The translations under genes were made by a program, and so were the position numbers. A DNA stretch of 48,717 nt from assembly GCA_002421865.1 (NCBI GenBank), contig DISE01000054.1, positions 1-48,717 on the forward strand, read 5' to 3'. The notes beneath the pieces are model-generated. The model worked only from the letters and a program-made list of their open reading frames with translations, was not told where the DNA came from and ran no database searches. Every line of letters begins with the position of its first letter. Positions within the stretch are counted from its first letter, which is position 1. The stretch comes from Castellaniella sp. UBA6218. Lineage in GTDB: Bacteria; Pseudomonadota; Gammaproteobacteria; Burkholderiales; Burkholderiaceae_B. Of this stretch, positions 42,259 to 48,717 are shown piece by piece.

Positions 42259-42321
42259 GATGCTCCTTCGTGTGGGTCCCGGTTGGCGTTTCCGCCATGG
42301 CCAGGGGGATGAAAATCTGGT

Positions 42322-42341
42322 AAAAACCCTGATGGTTTTTT
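42322..42341. repeat. Hairpin-like inverted repeat in the divergent ktrA-OYE gap
   Basis: AAAAACC (42322-42328), CTGAT, GGTTTTT (42334-42340) form a 7-base stem with a T run. It lies between divergent genes, where a terminator is not expected, so it may be an operator or a leader structure. The remaining gap (42259-42425) has no gene. Confidence 0.4.
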
Positions 42342-42425
42342 GTATTAAATTGATATCTGGATGGTGCGTTGCAGCAAATTACGACAGGGAATGCGCTGAA
42401 TCAGCCCCGCTTTTTCCCGCATGAT

Positions 42426-43424
42426 ATGACAAGTTTGTTCGATCCGGTCCGGCTGGGAGAAATCGAACTGCCCAACCGTATCGTGATGGCGCCCTCGGCA
42501 TGCGCGAGGTCCGTGCTGCGTCGCGTGCCTGACGACGGCATGCGCGCGTACTACGCCCAGCGCGCCGACGCGGGTCTGATCCTGGCCGGCGCGGCCTCGG
42601 TGTCGCCGCTGGGCATCGGGCATCCTGATGCGCCGGGCATCTGGAATTCCGCCCAGGCCCAGGCCTGGCGGTCGGTGACGGACGCCGTGCACCGGCGCGG
42701 CGGGCGCATCGTACTGTCGCTATGGCATGCCGGCCGGGTGTCGGATCCCGAGTACCTGTCCGGCGAGATGCCCGTCGCGCCCAGCGCCATCGCCTGCGGC
42801 CGGGGACCGGCTCTGCAGACAGGGGGCTTCGTCGTGCCTCGCAGCCTGCGGCTCGACGAGATCCGGCGCGTGATCGCGGATTTCGAGCAGGCGGCCCGCC
42901 ACGCCTGGCAGGCGGAGTTTGACGGGGTGGAGGTGCATGCCGGGGACGGGTACCTGATCGACCAGTTTCTGCACGACGGCTCCAACGGTCGCCAGGATGA
43001 CTACGGCGGCTCTGTGTGCAAACGCAGCCGCTTCCTGCTGGAAATCGTCGACGCTTGCGCCGGCATCTTGGGGGCTGGGCGTGTCGGGGTGCATCTGTCG
43101 CCCCGTGGCGATCGCCACGACATGCGGGATTCCGATCCGATGGCGCTGTACCGCCACGTGGCCCGCGAACTGGGCAAGCGGCGCGTCGCCTTCATCTGCG
43201 TGCGTGAGCACGAGGGTCCGGATGCGCTTGCACCGGCGATCCGGGACGCTTTCAGCGGCGCGCTGGTGCTGAGCGAGGGCTATGATCCCGATTCCGCGCT
43301 GCGCGCCGTCCAGGCGGAACGCGGCGAGGCGGTCGCCTTCGGCGGGGCGTTCGTACGCCATCCCGACCTGGTCAGGCGGATCTGGGACGGTTTGCCGCTG
43401 GTGCCGGAGGCCGCCGTCGGCTGA
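42426..43424 (+). CDS. Old Yellow Enzyme-family flavin oxidoreductase, altered active site
   Basis: 332 residues in the TIM-barrel order of NADH:flavin oxidoreductases: VRLGEIELPNRIVMAPSACA, QRADAGLILAGAASVSPLGI, VLSLWHAGRVSDPEY, FDGVEVHAGDGYLIDQFLHD and DDYGGSVCKRSRFLLEIVDA. The substrate-binding pair His-x2-Asn/His of the family is His171-x2-Asp174 here, and the conserved arginine of the RLSP motif that contacts FMN is His223. The tyrosine next to it (GYL) is kept. It may have a changed substrate or weaker FMN binding. ATG 42426 is a reasonable start without a strong Shine-Dalgarno. Confidence 0.87.
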   Translation: MTSLFDPVRLGEIELPNRIVMAPSACARSVLRRVPDDGMRAYYAQRADAGLILAGAASVSPLGIGHPDAPGIWNSAQAQAWRSVTDAVHRRGGRIVLSLWHAGRVSDPEYLSGEMPVAPSAIACGRGPALQTGGFVVPRSLRLDEIRRVIADFEQAARHAWQAEFDGVEVHAGDGYLIDQFLHDGSNGRQDDYGGSVCKRSRFLLEIVDACAGILGAGRVGVHLSPRGDRHDMRDSDPMALYRHVARELGKRRVAFICVREHEGPDALAPAIRDAFSGALVLSEGYDPDSALRAVQAERGEAVAFGGAFVRHPDLVRRIWDGLPLVPEAAVG

Positions 43425-43436
43425 ATGCGGGTCCGG

Positions 43437-43892
43437 CTACAGCCGGGCGCGGACCTGGGCGGATACGGCGGCCATGTCGGCGCGGCCCGCCAGGGCCTTT
43501 TTCAACTGGCCCATGACGGCGCCCATGGCGGCGCCGCCCTGCAGACCCTGGCCGGCGGCCTGGGCGAACGCGGCTTCGATGGCGGCCGCGATCTCCTCGG
43601 GCGAGGCGCCCTGGGGCAGGAATTCCCGCAGAATGTCCAGTTCGGCGCGTTCCTGGTCGGCGCTGGCGGTGCGGCCGGCCGATTCGAAGGCTGCGATGGA
43701 CTCGCGGCGTTGCTTGACCTGCTTTTCGATGATCGCCAGGATCGCCGCATCATCGGGTTCGATGCGCTCGTCCACGGCTTTCTGCTTGATGGCGGCCTGC
43801 AGCAGCCGCAGGGTGCCCAGGCGGGTGCTGTCATGCGCGCGCATGGCGGTCTTGATGGCGTCGGATATCTGGCTGGCGAGCCCGGTGCTCAT
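43437..43892 (-). CDS. YqeY/GatB-like domain protein
   Basis: 151 residues, the full family length. It has SDAIKTAMRAHDSTRLGTLR, LLQAAIKQKAVDERIE, KQRRESIAAFESAGRTA, AELDILREFLPQGASPEEIA and GAVMGQLKKALAGRADMAAV. The family resembles the C-terminal tail domain of GatB (tRNA-dependent amidotransferase); in beta- and gammaproteobacteria it is often encoded near rpsU and dnaG, which are not visible here. The precise role is unclear. It converges on the OYE gene with a 12-base gap. Confidence 0.93.
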   Translation of the reverse strand: MSTGLASQISDAIKTAMRAHDSTRLGTLRLLQAAIKQKAVDERIEPDDAAILAIIEKQVKQRRESIAAFESAGRTASADQERAELDILREFLPQGASPEEIAAAIEAAFAQAAGQGLQGGAAMGAVMGQLKKALAGRADMAAVSAQVRARL

Positions 43893-43925
43893 GGGGATTT
43901 CCTGTGAGGCGTGAAAAGCGGCATT

Positions 43926-44690
43926 TTACAACCGCCAGACGTGGCGTTCGAGCGGCCGGCCGTCCGCGTCATAGCCTTGCTCGCAGAAGAAAATCCGGCC
44001 GTCGGCGGCCCTGGCCAGCACTGTCGAGCAACGGGTGCCGTAGTCCGGACTGATGATGAAGGGGCTGCTCAGCAGGCGTTCACGCTCCAGTGGGAGGCCC
44101 GTGTCCGGCAGTCGCGCATCCTCGGCCGGTGTGGTGTCGCGCAGTCGCTCCAGGATCTTGTCGGGCGCCGATGCCCAGTCCGCGGGCGGCAGATCGTCCA
44201 GCGCGGCACGCAGACGTGCGGCCTTGGGCCAGGGAGTGTCGAGCAGGTGGTTCGACAGCACGTAGCGGCCGCCGCTCAGTTGGCGGGGCGTGCGCGAGGG
44301 ATCGCGGTTGCCCAGACACCAGGTCTGGCGCGCATCGCCCACGATCAGGTTGAAGCCCGCCCAGTCGTCCGCCCGGGCCGCGACCGTGGCGATCCAGGGA
44401 GCCGGGTCTTCCTCGCTCAGCAGGAAGTCGCGCACCAGCAAACCGCGCGAAGGGGCGCCGGGCGGCACGGAATGCCCGGGCTCGCGGTAGTTGGTCAAGA
44501 GGGCGAGGCGACCGTCGACGGTCGTACCCATCCAGGTGCCGCCGCCCAGCAGGTCACATCCGGCGATCAGGCGCGGCGCTTCCGGCCAGGGGCCCGCCGC
44601 CCGGGTCGGGCGCGCATGGAACTCGTCGCGATTCGCGGCGATCAACAGGGGCCATTCAGGATCCCCCAGGGACAGGTAGGCGATGCACAT
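43926..44690 (-). CDS. NRDE/TANGO2-family protein
   Basis: 254 residues. It starts MCIAYLSLGDPEWPLLIAAN-RDEF, the N-R-D-E motif with the N-terminal cysteine typical of Ntn-hydrolase-like TANGO2 proteins, followed by GGTWMGTTVDGRLALLTNYR, SRGLLVRDFLL, GFNLIVGD, YVLSNHLLDTPWPKAARLR and TRCSTVLARAADGRIFFCEQ. In animals the family is linked to heme and lipid trafficking; the bacterial role is unknown. ATG 44690 was chosen since Cys2 follows it directly, as in the family. Confidence 0.92.
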   Translation of the reverse strand: MCIAYLSLGDPEWPLLIAANRDEFHARPTRAAGPWPEAPRLIAGCDLLGGGTWMGTTVDGRLALLTNYREPGHSVPPGAPSRGLLVRDFLLSEEDPAPWIATVAARADDWAGFNLIVGDARQTWCLGNRDPSRTPRQLSGGRYVLSNHLLDTPWPKAARLRAALDDLPPADWASAPDKILERLRDTTPAEDARLPDTGLPLERERLLSSPFIISPDYGTRCSTVLARAADGRIFFCEQGYDADGRPLERHVWRL

Positions 44691-44763
44691 GAACGTGGAC
44701 CAGCGGGACAGAAATCCTGAAATATGGCCTTTTTTCGAGGGCTTGGCGCAAAGGTTCAAATCG

Positions 44764-44769
44764 TATACT
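44764..44769 (+). promoter_or_regulatory. Possible -10 element of the chemoreceptor gene
   Basis: TATACT (44764-44769) with TTGGCG (44743-44748) at a short 15-base spacing lies in the 171-base gap before the chemoreceptor gene. No sigma-28 promoter was seen there. Tentative. Confidence 0.3.
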
Positions 44770-44861
44770 GCTTTCGCGACCGCGCTGATATCCGCTGGCG
44801 GCCGTCCCGGGGTGCGCCTTGGGGGCATCCGGATTGCGGACAATAACAAAAGGCAAACATC

Positions 44862-46466
44862 ATGTCACGGTCATTTAGGGCCTGGACGCGCACGACCGCG
44901 TTCAAATTTTCTTTGTTCACGCTGGTGGCGATCGTCGGCATCGTCGTGTTGACTGCGTCCTTGCTGTGGATGGAGCGCGGGGCCCTGCTGCAGGAACGCC
45001 AGATCGGCGCGCGCCAGGCCGTCGAAACGGCTTACGGGGTGATCACCTATTATCAGCACCAGGCCGAGAGCGGCGTCCTGACCGAAGAGCAGGCCAAGAA
45101 GCAGGCCATGGACGCCATCCGCGGCATGCGCTACAGCGGCCAGGAATATTTCTGGATCAACGACATGACGCCACGCATGTTGATGCACCCGATCAAGCCC
45201 GAACTCGAAGGCAAGGACTTGTCGGGCATGCGCGATCCCAACGGCCTGAAGCTCTTCGTGGCTTTCGTGGACACCGTCAAGGCCAGCCCGACGCACGATG
45301 GCTACGTTTATTACATGTGGCCCAAGCCGGGCGTCGACCAGCCCGTGCAGAAGGTTTCCTACGTCAAGGCGTTCACGCCCTGGGGCTGGATCCTGGGGTC
45401 GGGCGTCTACCTGGACACGGTTGACGCCGTCGTCTGGGGGCAGGCCGGCGACTTCGCGCTGGCGGCGGCCATCCTGGCGCTGATCCTGCTGATCCTGGGC
45501 AGGGTCCTGTCGCGCCGCCTGGTGCGGCAGCTGGGGGGCGAGCCCGATGCCGTCATCCGGATCGCCGACCGCATGTCGCAAGGCGATCTGCGTGTGGACA
45601 TTCCGGTGCGTCCGGGCGATGAGGCCAGCCTGATGCACGCCATGCGGCTCATGCGAGACGGCATCGCCCAGGCCGTGGCCCAGGTCCGCCAGGGAACCGA
45701 GTGGATCGGCCAGTCCGTCGGCCAGATCGTCCACGGCAACCTGGAACTGTCGGCGCGCACCGAACAGCAGGCTGCTTCGCTGCAGGAGACCGCCGCCAGC
45801 ATGGAACAGATCACCAGCACAGTGGGCCATAACGCGGCCAACGCCCAGCAGGCCAACACGCTGGCGGCCACGGCTTCGGACGTCGCCTCGCGGGGCGGCC
45901 AGACCGTGTCCCGAGTGGTCGAAACCATGGGCGAGGTCAACGCTTCGACGCGCCAGATGTCGGATATCGTCGGCGTGATCGACAGCATCGCTTTTCAGAC
46001 CAACATCCTGGCCCTGAACGCGGCGGTCGAGGCCGCCCGGGCGGGCGAGCAGGGCAAGGGTTTCGCGGTGGTGGCCTCCGAGGTCCGCGCGCTGGCCCAG
46101 CGGTCCTCGAACGCCGCCAAGGAAATCCGCGGCCTCATCGATTCCACCGTGCAGAGGATCCAGGCCGGCGCCGAACTGGCCGAGGGCGCCGGGCAGACCA
46201 TGACCGAGGTCGTCTCCAGCGTGCGGCGTGTGGCTGACATCATGTCCGAAATCACGCTGGCAAGCCGCGAGCAGGCTTCTGGCATCGAGCAGATCAACCT
46301 GGCCATCGGCCAGATGGATCAGGTGACCCAGCAGAACGCCGCCCTGGTGGTCGAAGCGGGCTCGGCCGCCCATGCCTTGAACGACCAGATGAACGGCCTG
46401 AGCCGGGCCGTCGGGGTCTTCCAGTTGAGCGGGCCGGGCGCCGTACCCGCCTTGCCGCAGGAATGA
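44862..46466 (+). CDS. Methyl-accepting chemotaxis protein with sCache sensor
   Basis: 534 residues. A transmembrane helix (about 14-36), a periplasmic single Cache domain (about 40-190, with GMRYSGQEYFWINDMTPRML, HPIKPELEGKDLSG and YVKAFTPWGWILGSGVYLD), a second helix (about 196-215), HAMP (about 215-268) and the cytoplasmic signalling domain with the conserved hairpin tip VIDSIAFQTNILALNAAVEA followed by ARAGEQGKGFAVVASEVRAL. It signals to CheA/CheW. The overlap of its stop with flhE (ATGA) places a flagellar gene in the same transcript. The ligand is unknown, small organic acids are common for sCache. Confidence 0.95.
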   Translation: MSRSFRAWTRTTAFKFSLFTLVAIVGIVVLTASLLWMERGALLQERQIGARQAVETAYGVITYYQHQAESGVLTEEQAKKQAMDAIRGMRYSGQEYFWINDMTPRMLMHPIKPELEGKDLSGMRDPNGLKLFVAFVDTVKASPTHDGYVYYMWPKPGVDQPVQKVSYVKAFTPWGWILGSGVYLDTVDAVVWGQAGDFALAAAILALILLILGRVLSRRLVRQLGGEPDAVIRIADRMSQGDLRVDIPVRPGDEASLMHAMRLMRDGIAQAVAQVRQGTEWIGQSVGQIVHGNLELSARTEQQAASLQETAASMEQITSTVGHNAANAQQANTLAATASDVASRGGQTVSRVVETMGEVNASTRQMSDIVGVIDSIAFQTNILALNAAVEAARAGEQGKGFAVVASEVRALAQRSSNAAKEIRGLIDSTVQRIQAGAELAEGAGQTMTEVVSSVRRVADIMSEITLASREQASGIEQINLAIGQMDQVTQQNAALVVEAGSAAHALNDQMNGLSRAVGVFQLSGPGAVPALPQE

Positions 46467-46900
46467 TGGATGCGCCCCGGGTTTCGCGCGGCGCCGCCGT
46501 AGCCACGCTGATCCTGGCTGCTGGCGCCGCCTGGGCTGGCGGCGGACAGGCCTGGACGCGGGACCGGGTCAGCCAGGGCCTGCAGGCGCAGGACCGGGCG
46601 GTGACGGTCTCCTATGAGCCCGGCACCCAGGATCCGGAGGTGCCGGCGTCCGCCCGCATCACCCGGGTCTATGCCTCGCGGGATTTCGACAGTTCCGCCC
46701 AGGTCGCCACCCGCTTGTGCTGGGGGTCGGAACAGGGGCCGTGCGTGCCGCTGCGGGGGCGCAGCGTCGAAACGCATGCGTTTGACGGGCGCGCGGCCCA
46801 TGGACCGCTGCTGCTGGTGCATCGGGTCAAGGAGTGGGGCAACGATCACCCGCCCCTGTTCGTCCGGGGCACGGTGACGGTGTGGTTCGATGGCCAGTAA
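46463..46900 (+). CDS. flhE: FlhE-like periplasmic flagellar protein
   Basis: 145 residues with an N-terminal signal sequence (RGAAVATLILAAGAAWAGGG). The mature part shows ATRLCWGSEQGPCVPLRGRS with a likely disulfide pair, FDGRAAHGPLLLVHRVKEWG and PPLFVRGTVTVWF, the pattern I associate with FlhE, a periplasmic protein that keeps the flagellar export gate from leaking protons. It normally follows flhB-flhA, but here it is coupled by ATGA to a chemoreceptor gene. The first two codons are both ATG (46463, 46466). The identification is probable, not certain. Confidence 0.7.
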   Translation: MMDAPRVSRGAAVATLILAAGAAWAGGGQAWTRDRVSQGLQAQDRAVTVSYEPGTQDPEVPASARITRVYASRDFDSSAQVATRLCWGSEQGPCVPLRGRSVETHAFDGRAAHGPLLLVHRVKEWGNDHPPLFVRGTVTVWFDGQ

Positions 46901-46919
46901 CCCCATCGCGGGCGCGTCG

Positions 46920-46962
46920 TTGGCTGAAAATATATCGGGTTATACTAGCAAGCTTACCTAGT
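46920..46962 (+). promoter_or_regulatory. Probable promoter region of fabA-fabB with a short inverted repeat
   Basis: TTGGCT (46920-46925) and TATACT (46941-46946) make a promoter-like pair, although the 15-base spacer is short. ACTAG (46944-46948) and CTAGT (46958-46962) flank the presumed start point and could be the binding site of a fatty-acid regulator. The sequence does not match the known FabR or DesT operators. Confidence 0.4.
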
Positions 46963-47019
46963 TTGTAGGGCGCCTTGCGCCCGGAATGGCCGCCGAGCCG
47001 GGAATCTCAGACGGAAATC

Positions 47020-47532
47020 ATGCAAAAGAACAGCTATAGCTACGACGAACTGCTGGCGTGCGGGCGCGGCGAACTCTTCGGGCCCGGCAATGCCCAACTG
47101 CCGTTGCCGCCCATGTTGATGCTCGACCGGATCACGCATATCGATGACAAGGGCGGCGCGCACGACAAGGGCCAGATCGTGGCCGAGCTCGACATCCGTC
47201 CCGACCTGTGGTTCTTTGGCTGCCATTTCCAGGGAGATCCGGTCATGCCGGGTTGCCTGGGGCTGGACGCCATGTGGCAACTGGTGGGCTTCTTTCTGGG
47301 CTGCTGCGGCGGCCAGGGCCGGGGCCGGGCCTTGGGTGTGGGCGAAGTCAAGTTCACCGGCCAGGTCCTGCCCACCGGCAAGCTGGTACGCTATACCATC
47401 GACATGAAGCGCGTCATGATGCGCAAGCTGGTGATGGGGATCGCGGACGCCCGCATGGAAGTCGACGGCCACGAGATTTACGTCGCCCATGATCTGCGCG
47501 TGGGTCTGTTCACCCGCACGGACAATTTCTAG
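47020..47532 (+). CDS. fabA: 3-hydroxydecanoyl-ACP dehydratase/isomerase
   Basis: 170 residues, the standard length. It has LMLDRITHIDDKGG, then WFFGCHFQGDPVMPGCLGLD with catalytic His69, and AMWQLVGFFLGCCGGQGRGR. It dehydrates 3-hydroxydecanoyl-ACP and isomerises the product to the cis-3 form, the branch point of anaerobic unsaturated fatty acid synthesis. The cytoplasmic enzyme is a homodimer. It is 11 bases upstream of fabB, with which it forms the usual pair. Confidence 0.96.
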   Translation: MQKNSYSYDELLACGRGELFGPGNAQLPLPPMLMLDRITHIDDKGGAHDKGQIVAELDIRPDLWFFGCHFQGDPVMPGCLGLDAMWQLVGFFLGCCGGQGRGRALGVGEVKFTGQVLPTGKLVRYTIDMKRVMMRKLVMGIADARMEVDGHEIYVAHDLRVGLFTRTDNF

Positions 47533-47543
47533 GAGGTTCGATC

Positions 47544-48717
47544 ATGCGTCGTGTCGTCGTCACCGGCATGGGCATCGTGTCCAGCCTGGGCAATAACCAG
47601 TCCGAGGTCCTCGACAGTCTGCGCCAGGGGCGCTCCGGCATCAGCTTCCAGCCGGAATACGCCGAGCAGGGCTTGCGTTCTCACGTGGCGGGTTCGGTGC
47701 GTCTGGACGCGCTCGGCCTGATCGACCGCAAACTCGGTCGCTTCATGGCCAACGGCCATGCCTATGCCTGGCTGGCCATGCAGGAAGCCATCCAGGACGC
47801 CGGGCTGACGCCCGATCAAGTGTCCAATCCGCGCACCGGCCTGATCGTCGGCGCCGGGGGCGCTTCGCATTCCTCGATCAATGACGGCATCCAGACGCTG
47901 CACGAGAAAGGCGTGCGCCGCGTCGGTCCCTACATGGTCACCAAAGCCATGGCCAGCGGCGTGTCGGCCTGCCTGGCCACCGGCGCCCAGATCAAGGGCG
48001 TGAATTATTCCATCAGCTCGGCCTGCTCCACCAGTGCGCATTGCATCGGCAACGCGGTCGAGCAGATCCAGCTGGGCAAGCAGGACATCGTGTTCGCCGG
48101 AGGCGCCGAAGAAGAGCACTGGTCGCTGTCGTTCATGTTCGATGCCATGGGCGCGCTGTCCACGCGCTACAACGACACACCGGAACGCGCTTCGCGCACC
48201 TATGACGCCGACCGCGACGGCTTCGTCATTTCCGGCGGTGGCGGCATCCTTGTGGTGGAAGAATACGAGCACGCCAAGGCGCGAGGCGCCCGCATCCTGG
48301 CCGAGATCGTCGGCTACGGGGCGACCTCCGACGGCTATGACATGGTGGCGCCGTCCGGCGAGGGCGCGGCGCGCTGCATGCGCCAGGCGCTGGCGGATGT
48401 GACCACGCGCGTGGACTACATCAATACGCACGGCACCAGCACGCCGGTGGGCGATGTCAAGGAACTCGAGGCCATCCGCGAGGTCTTCGGAGACAACCAG
48501 CCCTGGATCGCCTCCACCAAATCCCTGTCTGGTCACGCGCTGGGCGCGGCCGGCGTGAACGAGGCGGTCTACACGCTGTTGATGATGCAGCATGGTTTCG
48601 TGGCCGCATCGGCCAACATCGACACGCTGGACCCGGCGGCCGAAGGCATGAACATCCTGCGCGAAACCCTGCCGCAGGCTCGCATCGAGACCGCATTGTC
48701 CAACAGCTTCGGCTTTG
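47544..48717 (+). CDS. fabB: 3-oxoacyl-ACP synthase I (3' end outside window)
   Basis: At least 391 residues, with the end cut by the window shortly before the expected C terminus. ATG 47544 follows AGGAGG by 6 bases. It has VVVTGMGIVSSLGNNQSEVL, catalytic Cys161 in SISSACSTSAHCIGNAV, His296 in NTHGTSTPVGD and His331 in TKSLSGHALGAAGVNEAVY, the Cys-His-His triad of FabB/FabF condensing enzymes. With FabA upstream it elongates the cis-3-decenoyl intermediate to unsaturated fatty acids, which makes FabB more likely than FabF. Confidence 0.95.
   Translation, partial: MRRVVVTGMGIVSSLGNNQSEVLDSLRQGRSGISFQPEYAEQGLRSHVAGSVRLDALGLIDRKLGRFMANGHAYAWLAMQEAIQDAGLTPDQVSNPRTGLIVGAGGASHSSINDGIQTLHEKGVRRVGPYMVTKAMASGVSACLATGAQIKGVNYSISSACSTSAHCIGNAVEQIQLGKQDIVFAGGAEEEHWSLSFMFDAMGALSTRYNDTPERASRTYDADRDGFVISGGGGILVVEEYEHAKARGARILAEIVGYGATSDGYDMVAPSGEGAARCMRQALADVTTRVDYINTHGTSTPVGDVKELEAIREVFGDNQPWIASTKSLSGHALGAAGVNEAVYTLLMMQHGFVAASANIDTLDPAAEGMNILRETLPQARIETALSNSFGF

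Noticed and set aside
1..48717. CRISPR array, rRNA operon or complete insertion sequence
   Set aside because: No regularly spaced repeats, no rRNA-like sequence and no transposase with terminal inverted repeats seen in either strand.

Overview
The window reads as chromosomal DNA of a GC-rich betaproteobacterium, most likely Burkholderiales close to Alcaligenaceae. This rests on coding style, flagellin sequence and gene content (FeS-type bacterial photolyase, fabA-fabB pair, HD-GYP and NRDE proteins). It is an inference from reading, with no database search behind it.

Positions 1-5344 are the decayed right part of an integrative conjugative element. They hold the last codons of a DUF2274 gene that normally closes a trb conjugation cluster, two complete AbiEi/AbiEii toxin-antitoxin operons, a repeat-rich attachment-like region with a deleted integrase gene between them, and truncated relics including a hipA fragment. 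Both abiE operons have a perfect inverted repeat lying directly across the abiEi start codon, and neither has a Shine-Dalgarno sequence.

Positions 5356-10681 (minus strand) form a light-damage operon with three different photolyase/cryptochrome proteins (a photolyase-family protein, a cry-DASH and an FeS-cluster (6-4)-type), a tiny DUF2256 zinc-ribbon protein and an SDR. A spaced direct repeat lies in its promoter region. Positions 10804-19400 hold ynfA, dbpA, a thioesterase, a LOG-family protein coupled to an MBL/beta-CASP nuclease, and a large Cache-GAF-HD-GYP protein coupled to a small molybdopterin-fold membrane protein.

Positions 19605-32757 (plus strand) are a glycan cluster. rfbF and rfbG make CDP-4-keto-6-deoxyglucose. 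An epimerase, two C-methyltransferase-like proteins, a reductase and a CmcI-type methyltransferase then probably build a branched, methylated 6-deoxyhexose. UDP-glucose dehydrogenase and two multidomain glycosyltransferases follow, the last (1156 aa) resembling flagellin glycosyltransferases of the Fgt kind. The cluster runs straight into the flagellin genes, so it may be a flagellin glycosylation island.

The most unusual region is 32891-36153. Two flagellin genes with near-identical ends and different centres point away from each other, with a complete P4-type tyrosine recombinase gene between them. The right copy has a clear FliA (sigma-28) promoter, a good ribosome-binding site and a normal start. 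The left copy lost its normal first two codons at an abrupt breakpoint and has no recognisable flagellar promoter. This is the geometry of an invertible promoter/start cassette that could choose between two flagellins. A glycosyltransferase-TPR gene follows.

The rest (37411-48717) is mostly housekeeping: YchJ-like protein, a polar amino acid ABC transporter without its ATPase, a KtrAB-like potassium system, an Old Yellow Enzyme homologue with altered active-site residues, YqeY, an NRDE protein, a chemoreceptor coupled to flhE, and fabA-fabB, the last cut by the window end.
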